Positions 7,811-10,462 of a DNA stretch of 10,462 nt are shown here, piece after piece. Position 1 is the first letter of the stretch, and every line of letters begins with the position of its first letter. The stretch spans positions 1-10,462 of the forward strand of contig CAVDAL010000071.1 of NCBI GenBank assembly GCA_963606965.1, read 5' to 3'. A program made the position numbers and the translations under genes. This stretch comes from CAVDAL01 sp963606965 (GTDB lineage Bacteria > Actinomycetota > Coriobacteriia > Coriobacteriales > QAMH01). The notes beneath the pieces are model-generated. The model ran no database searches and was not told the DNA's origin. It saw only the letters and a program-made list of their open reading frames with translations.

Positions 7811-7857
7811 ATAAAAAAATGAAAAGCGCCCGCATGTGCGGGCGCTTCTTTCTTTTA
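7811..7857. terminator. Bidirectional Rho-independent terminator
   Basis: AAGCGCCCGC (7824-7833) pairs with GCGGGCGCTT (7838-7847) around an ATGT loop: a 10-bp, mostly G-C stem. Rightward it is followed by CTTTCTTTT (7848-7856), suiting the end of the synthetase transcript. Leftward it is followed by a T-rich tract with seven consecutive T residues, suiting the end of a minus-strand RNA. The 104 bp between the synthetase stop and this hairpin hold only short AAAGTTTAA repeats and no gene. Confidence 0.85.
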
Positions 7858-7860
7858 AAA

Positions 7861-8017
7861 GTCCATCCTCCGCTTAACTGGGATGAACCCAATAAGCTAA
7901 GTGGGTGCTCTCACCAAGTGCTCCGGCTTCCTTTCGACAGGATTCCCGTACCTCTTGGGTCTTGAACTCCCTTGGAAGAAATGTCGGTTCATCACAAATG
8001 TTGATGAAGGATGGACC
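7861..8017 (-). ncRNA. Candidate structured non-coding RNA, unidentified
   Basis: A 157-nt segment with no plausible reading frame, closed end to end by a perfect 9-bp stem (7861-7869 with 8008-8016). Inside are several stems: 7872-7876/7893-7897, 7904-7907/7912-7915, 7935-7939/7982-7986 and 7988-7994/8002-8008. An 8-bp long-range pairing, GATGAACC (7882-7889) with GGTTCATC (7986-7993), excludes some of the local hairpins. The minus strand is preferred: TATATT (complement of 8024-8029) sits just upstream, the closing stem is followed by TTTT, and the bidirectional terminator follows. Size and closing stem recall 6S RNA, but the branching does not fit its rod. The raiA-motif RNA is another candidate. 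I could not match it to T-box, SRP, tmRNA, RNase P or a known riboswitch. Confidence 0.5.
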
Positions 8018-8116
8018 ATCTTTAATATAACTCATAAATCTTTAAAATCTAGTCTTGACTTTTAACTTTTTTAAGGGGAGAAATTCTTGCCTTACATTTT
8101 AATTGCTTAAAGTGCC

Positions 8117-8166
8117 ACGGAAGTAGCCCCAATTGACAGCCGCGTGTCAAAACATATAAGTTCCGT
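8117..8166. repeat. 50-bp bipartite dyad A (operator-like)
   Basis: Two half-sites face each other: ACGGAA (8117-8122), 10 bp, TTGACA (8133-8138), a 6-bp spacer, TGTCAA (8145-8150), 10 bp, TTCCGT (8161-8166). All four boxes are exact in symmetry around a centre at 8141.5. The same plan recurs at 8274-8323, which argues for a real protein-binding site. TTGACA at 8133 also forms a promoter with TATAAG (8155-8160, 16-bp spacing), so binding would cover the -35. Confidence 0.65.
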
Positions 8167-8191
8167 TGCGCTTTTCAGCTCAGATAGCATT

Positions 8192-8208
8192 CAAATTGAG
8201 TCAATTTG
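8192..8208. promoter_or_regulatory. Perfect 17-bp palindrome, candidate operator
   Basis: CAAATTGA and TCAATTTG flank a single G: eight perfect base pairs each side. It lies between dyad A and the half-site at 8229. Its right arm shares GTCAATTTGC (8200-8209) with that half-site (8230-8239), 30 bp apart. Symmetry and length suit a dimeric MarR- or TetR-type repressor. No regulator gene is adjacent, so this is inference. Confidence 0.5.
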
Positions 8209-8228
8209 CTTGATTTGGGCGGATTTAG

Positions 8229-8251
8229 TGTCAATTTGCATAAGTTCCGTT
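8229..8251 (+). repeat. Lone half-site of the bipartite repeat
   Basis: TGTCAA (8229-8234), 10 bp, TTCCGTT (8245-8251) repeats the right half of dyad A. It includes an identical 12-bp end ATAAGTTCCGTT and is displaced exactly 84 bp. The position where a facing TTGACA should be (8217-8222) reads GGGCGG, so the mate is missing. Its TTCCGTT is also complementary to AACGGAA at 8273-8279. Confidence 0.6.
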
Positions 8252-8273
8252 ACAATTTTTGATTTTAAGCGCA

Positions 8274-8323
8274 ACGGAAAATGATATTTTTGACATCGTA
8301 CTGTCATTCCAATAGACTTCTGT
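8274..8323. repeat. 50-bp bipartite dyad B (operator-like)
   Basis: ACGGAA (8274-8279), 10 bp, TTGACA (8290-8295), 6 bp, TGTCAT (8302-8307), 10 bp, TTCTGT (8318-8323). Spacing is identical to dyad A; the right half has one mismatch in each box. GCGCAACGGAA (8269-8279) is also an 11-bp perfect inverted copy of TTCCGTTGCGC (8161-8171) in dyad A. Confidence 0.62.
8290..8318 (+). promoter_or_regulatory. Candidate promoter of the DegV/CDF operon
   Basis: TTGACA (8290-8295) and TAGACT (8313-8318) are 17 bp apart; the -35 is perfect and the -10 matches four of six. The -35 is part of dyad B and the -10 overlaps its right outer box, so a bound protein would block or reposition polymerase. The leader would be about 150 nt. 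Weaker A/T-rich -10-like sequences closer to the gene (8405-8435) lack a good -35. Confidence 0.4.
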
Positions 8324-8386
8324 GACACTTTGATACTTCTGCATTTTTTGTTTTTTCGTAACTGATTGGAAACTTTACAAAAAAAA

Positions 8387-8399
8387 TTATCAATGATAA
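8387..8399. promoter_or_regulatory. Short palindrome upstream of degV
   Basis: TTATCA and TGATAA flank a single A, a perfect 13-bp dyad 75 bp before the DegV start in an A/T-rich stretch. It could be a minor operator or be due to base composition. The rest of 8324-8473 shows only T- and A-rich runs and the AAGGAG ribosome site (8462-8467). Confidence 0.3.
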
Positions 8400-8473
8400 C
8401 CAAATTTGATTAAAATATAGAGCATGCGTTTTATATGCGCTGAGTAAGTTTATTTTAAGGCAAGGAGTTTCAA

Positions 8474-9361
8474 ATGTCTGACTATGTCATCAGTGGCGAG
8501 TCTGCAACAGATTTCACAGAAGAAAAATTTGCAGAAATTGGCGTCGAATGCATTGGCTGCACTTTTTATTTAGATGGTGTTGCACACTATGACGACCTCG
8601 GAAAGACAATATCAAATGAAGATTTTTATGAGGCGATGATTGCTGGCGCAGATACTGGCACAGCAGCAATTGCCCCTGGTACATATAGCGATTACTTCCG
8701 CAAATTTTTAGAAGATGGCAAAGATGTAATTCATTTAACTTTAACAAGTGGGCTTTCTTCTACAATTGAAGCAGCCCAGCTTGCAGCTGAAGATTTGCGC
8801 AAAGAATTCCCGCAACGCAAGTTAATTATTCTTGATTCAATGTGCTGTTCTCCTGGTTTTGGCTTACTTTTGCAAGAAATGTCAAGCCGCCGTGCACAGG
8901 GTTGGGATATTGAAAAGCTTGCAAAGTGGGTTGAAGAAAACAGATTGCATATGCGCCATGAATTTTTATCGACCGATCTTACTTTTTATATCAAGGGTGG
9001 CCGTGTGAAGCCTTTAGCTGGTTTTGTTGGTCAGCTGCTTGGCATTTGCCCAATTCTTACTATGGATGGGGAAGGGCATTTGATTCCTTATGAAAAGGCT
9101 CGCAGCGCAAAGAAGGGCTTGCGCCGCCTTGTTGAACGCTTTGAAGAACTTGCAGATGGTGGTGCAGATTACAATGGCAAAGTAATGCTTTGCCATAGCT
9201 ATTGCCCAGAGCTTGCAGACGAACTTGCAACTCATCTTCATGAACGCTTCCCGAAGATTGATGGTAAAATTGAGTCATATTGTATAGGGCCTACAGTTGG
9301 TTCTCATTCAGGACCTGGCACTGTAGCAGTATTTTTCTGGGGCAAAGAAAGGACAGTTTAA
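8474..9361 (+). CDS. DegV family (FakB-like) fatty-acid-binding protein
   Basis: A 295-residue cytoplasmic protein of the DegV fold. DegV/FakB proteins hold a fatty acid so that the kinase FakA can phosphorylate it for phospholipid synthesis. Family features seen: TSGLSS (91-96), the LDS turn (120-122), STDLTFYIKGGR (166-177) and the C-terminal IGPTVGSHSGPGTVAVFFWG (271-290). The first loop reads GESATD instead of the usual DSTAD, so one acidic residue near the ligand mouth is absent; related Clostridia/Coriobacteriia proteins share this form. ATG at 8474 has AAGGAG 6 nt upstream. The gene stands 3 bp before the CDF transporter gene and is surely co-transcribed with it. Upstream lie the repeat cluster and palindrome described here. 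Whether it serves FakA in this host cannot be told: no fakA lies in the window. Confidence 0.92.
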   Translation: MSDYVISGESATDFTEEKFAEIGVECIGCTFYLDGVAHYDDLGKTISNEDFYEAMIAGADTGTAAIAPGTYSDYFRKFLEDGKDVIHLTLTSGLSSTIEAAQLAAEDLRKEFPQRKLIILDSMCCSPGFGLLLQEMSSRRAQGWDIEKLAKWVEENRLHMRHEFLSTDLTFYIKGGRVKPLAGFVGQLLGICPILTMDGEGHLIPYEKARSAKKGLRRLVERFEELADGGADYNGKVMLCHSYCPELADELATHLHERFPKIDGKIESYCIGPTVGSHSGPGTVAVFFWGKERTV

Positions 9362-9364
9362 AAA

Positions 9365-10396
9365 ATGAAAGACAAACCTGGGAGTTTGCAGCCCGCCGGC
9401 AAACATGCTGACGGGCGAGTTTCAGTAATCGCAGCCATTATTGGCAACATTCTTGTTGGAATTGTTAAATTTATTGCAGCGGCTATCTCTGGTTCAGCCG
9501 CAATGATTTCTGAAGGAATCCATTCCATAGTCGACAGCGGCAATGGAATTTTGGTTTTATTCGGAATGAATAGGTCGAAAAAAGAACCAGATTATCTTCA
9601 TCCATTTGGATATGGCAAAGAGCTTTATTTTTGGACGCTTGTTGTTGCGCTTTTAATCTTCTTGCTTGGTGGTGGAATATCGCTTTATAAGGGCGTGAAC
9701 TCTTGCATTGAAGTTTATAATGGCACACACACTTTGGGCGAAACAACACTTAACTATATCGTTTTGGTTGCAGCGATGATAATTGAAGGCACGTCGCTTT
9801 TTGTTGCTGTAAAGCAATTTAATCAGGCTCGTGGTGAAGTTGGACCTCTGCGTTTTATTCGCGACACAAAAGACCCATCGCTTTATACTGTTGTATTGGA
9901 AGATTCAGCGGCAGAACTTGGCTTGGTTGTTGCATTATTGAGTACATTTTTAGCTCAAATGACTGGCAATATGTATTTTGATGGTGTTGCATCTATCATC
10001 ATTGGTCTGCTTCTTTGTTTTGTTGCAATTATTTTGTTGCGTGAAACTAAAGGCTTGCTTGTTGGCGAAGGAATGATGCATCAGTCGCTTGATGAAATTC
10101 GCGATATTGTTGAATCTGACCCGCGCGTTGTTAGCTGTGGTCGCATTCTTACAATGTATATGGGTCCGCAGTCTTTACTTATTGCAATTGATGCGACATT
10201 TAAAAATACAATTTCTGCCCACGATGTCTTGCTTGCTGTTGATGAAATTGAACGCAAGATTTTGCAGCGCTGGCCACAAACAACTCGTGTATTCATTGAA
10301 GCAGAAAGCATGCGCCAAGTTGTTGCTCAGCAGATTGAAGAAGCTTCATGGGAAGATGAATATGAAGATGAGGATGCAGAGCAAGGAGACTGGTGA
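9365..10396 (+). CDS. Cation diffusion facilitator (CDF) transporter, SLC30A9-like subgroup
   Basis: A 343-residue integral membrane exporter of divalent metals (Zn2+, Mn2+ or Fe2+), presumably driven by proton exchange. Membrane helices are evident at about 18-40, 48-68, 87-107, 129-150, 176-197 and 206-226. Metal-site candidates are His53 and Asp57 in helix 2 (SEGIHSIVDSGN) and Glu179-Asp180 in helix 5 (LEDSAAELG). HPFGYGKELYFW (79-90) and the long helix-2/3 region are typical of the SLC30A9-like branch. A cytoplasmic domain (about 235-315) is followed by an unusual acidic tail, 326-343, nearly all Glu and Asp, which might bind cations. It is coupled to DegV: 3-bp gap, with AAAGGA 11 nt before ATG lying inside the DegV end. 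Pairing with DegV has no obvious functional link. Confidence 0.9.
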   Translation: MKDKPGSLQPAGKHADGRVSVIAAIIGNILVGIVKFIAAAISGSAAMISEGIHSIVDSGNGILVLFGMNRSKKEPDYLHPFGYGKELYFWTLVVALLIFLLGGGISLYKGVNSCIEVYNGTHTLGETTLNYIVLVAAMIIEGTSLFVAVKQFNQARGEVGPLRFIRDTKDPSLYTVVLEDSAAELGLVVALLSTFLAQMTGNMYFDGVASIIIGLLLCFVAIILLRETKGLLVGEGMMHQSLDEIRDIVESDPRVVSCGRILTMYMGPQSLLIAIDATFKNTISAHDVLLAVDEIERKILQRWPQTTRVFIEAESMRQVVAQQIEEASWEDEYEDEDAEQGDW

Positions 10397-10462
10397 CATT
10401 CGGGGTGTCGTTCTCGGCTTCCAGGGCTTCGCACCCGTTCAACAAATTTTGCACTTCCGCTG
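10393..10462 (+). other. Window edge: possible start of a coupled gene or tail of a convergent gene
   Basis: A GTG at 10393-10395 overlaps the CDF stop TGA in the GTGA manner, 4 nt after AAGGAG, and its frame stays open to the window end. The minus strand is also open here with a helical, acidic-looking reading (AEVQNLLNGCEALEAEND), but it would overlap the CDF gene by about 100 bp. Base composition turns GC-richer than the rest of the window. Neither reading is recognisable. Confidence 0.25.

Noticed and set aside
7861..8017. T-box, c-di-AMP (ydaO) riboswitch, SRP RNA or tRNA
   Set aside because: No T-box GGTGG-type antiterminator, no GGAAGGAAGCAG-like SRP core and no cloverleaf. A CGCTTAA and an ACCCAATA recall ydaO, but its conserved later segments are absent.
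8117..8323. CRISPR array or transposon-end reading of the repeats
   Set aside because: Copies are in both orientations and bipartite with variable middles; there are no equal-sized spacers, no transposase and no target duplication.
8191..8403. 70-residue open frame on the minus strand
   Set aside because: It runs through the repeat array and both palindromes, has no ribosome site, and its product has no recognisable domain.
10293..10462. Convergent gene ending inside the CDF gene
   Set aside because: It requires about 100 bp of coding overlap, and only about 66 bp outside the CDF gene are visible.

Overview
The window is a piece of a moderately AT-rich bacterial chromosome. The gene content suggests an anaerobic, gut- or mucosa-type Gram-positive: a Clostridia-like or Coriobacteriia-like host. 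The basis is the stand-alone HMA proteins around a Zn/Cd ATPase, a DegV ending in FFWGKER, the UPF0237/PFL gene pair, purine-rich ribosome sites and several GTG starts. This is inference; no rRNA or other phylogenetic marker is present.

Layout. 1-165: the C-terminus of an unrecognised gene cut by the window edge, then a strong terminator. 217-1068 (-): an AraC-family regulator, divergent from 1311-3773 (+), a metal-export operon (HMA chaperone, P1B-type ATPase, second HMA chaperone). 3836-5491 (-): a PFL/DUF711 (UPF0210) protein preceded by its usual partner, an ACT-domain UPF0237 protein. Divergent from these is 5664-7706 (+), a methionyl-tRNA-synthetase-like protein with an altered KMSKS loop and an inserted segment. 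7707-8473 has no protein gene but is dense in structure. It holds a bidirectional terminator, a 157-nt candidate structured RNA with competing pairings, and a cluster of operator-like repeats. 8474-10396 (+): a DegV fatty-acid-binding protein and a cation diffusion facilitator, 3 bp apart.

Working together. The AraC protein probably controls the divergent metal operon; two CCCAAnTG direct repeats 21 bp apart sit between them. The two small HMA proteins replace the N-terminal metal-binding domain that the ATPase lacks. The ACT protein may sense a ligand for the PFL-family protein. The DegV/CDF pair lies behind an elaborate control region.

The most unusual part is 8117-8323. Two 50-bp dyads share the plan ACGGAA-N10-TTGACA-N6-TGTCAA-N10-TTCCGT, and a further half-site lies between them. 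Their centres are 84, 73 and 157 bp apart, close to whole helical turns. A separate perfect 17-bp palindrome lies among them. I do not recognise this operator system. The neighbouring RNA candidate is also unidentified.
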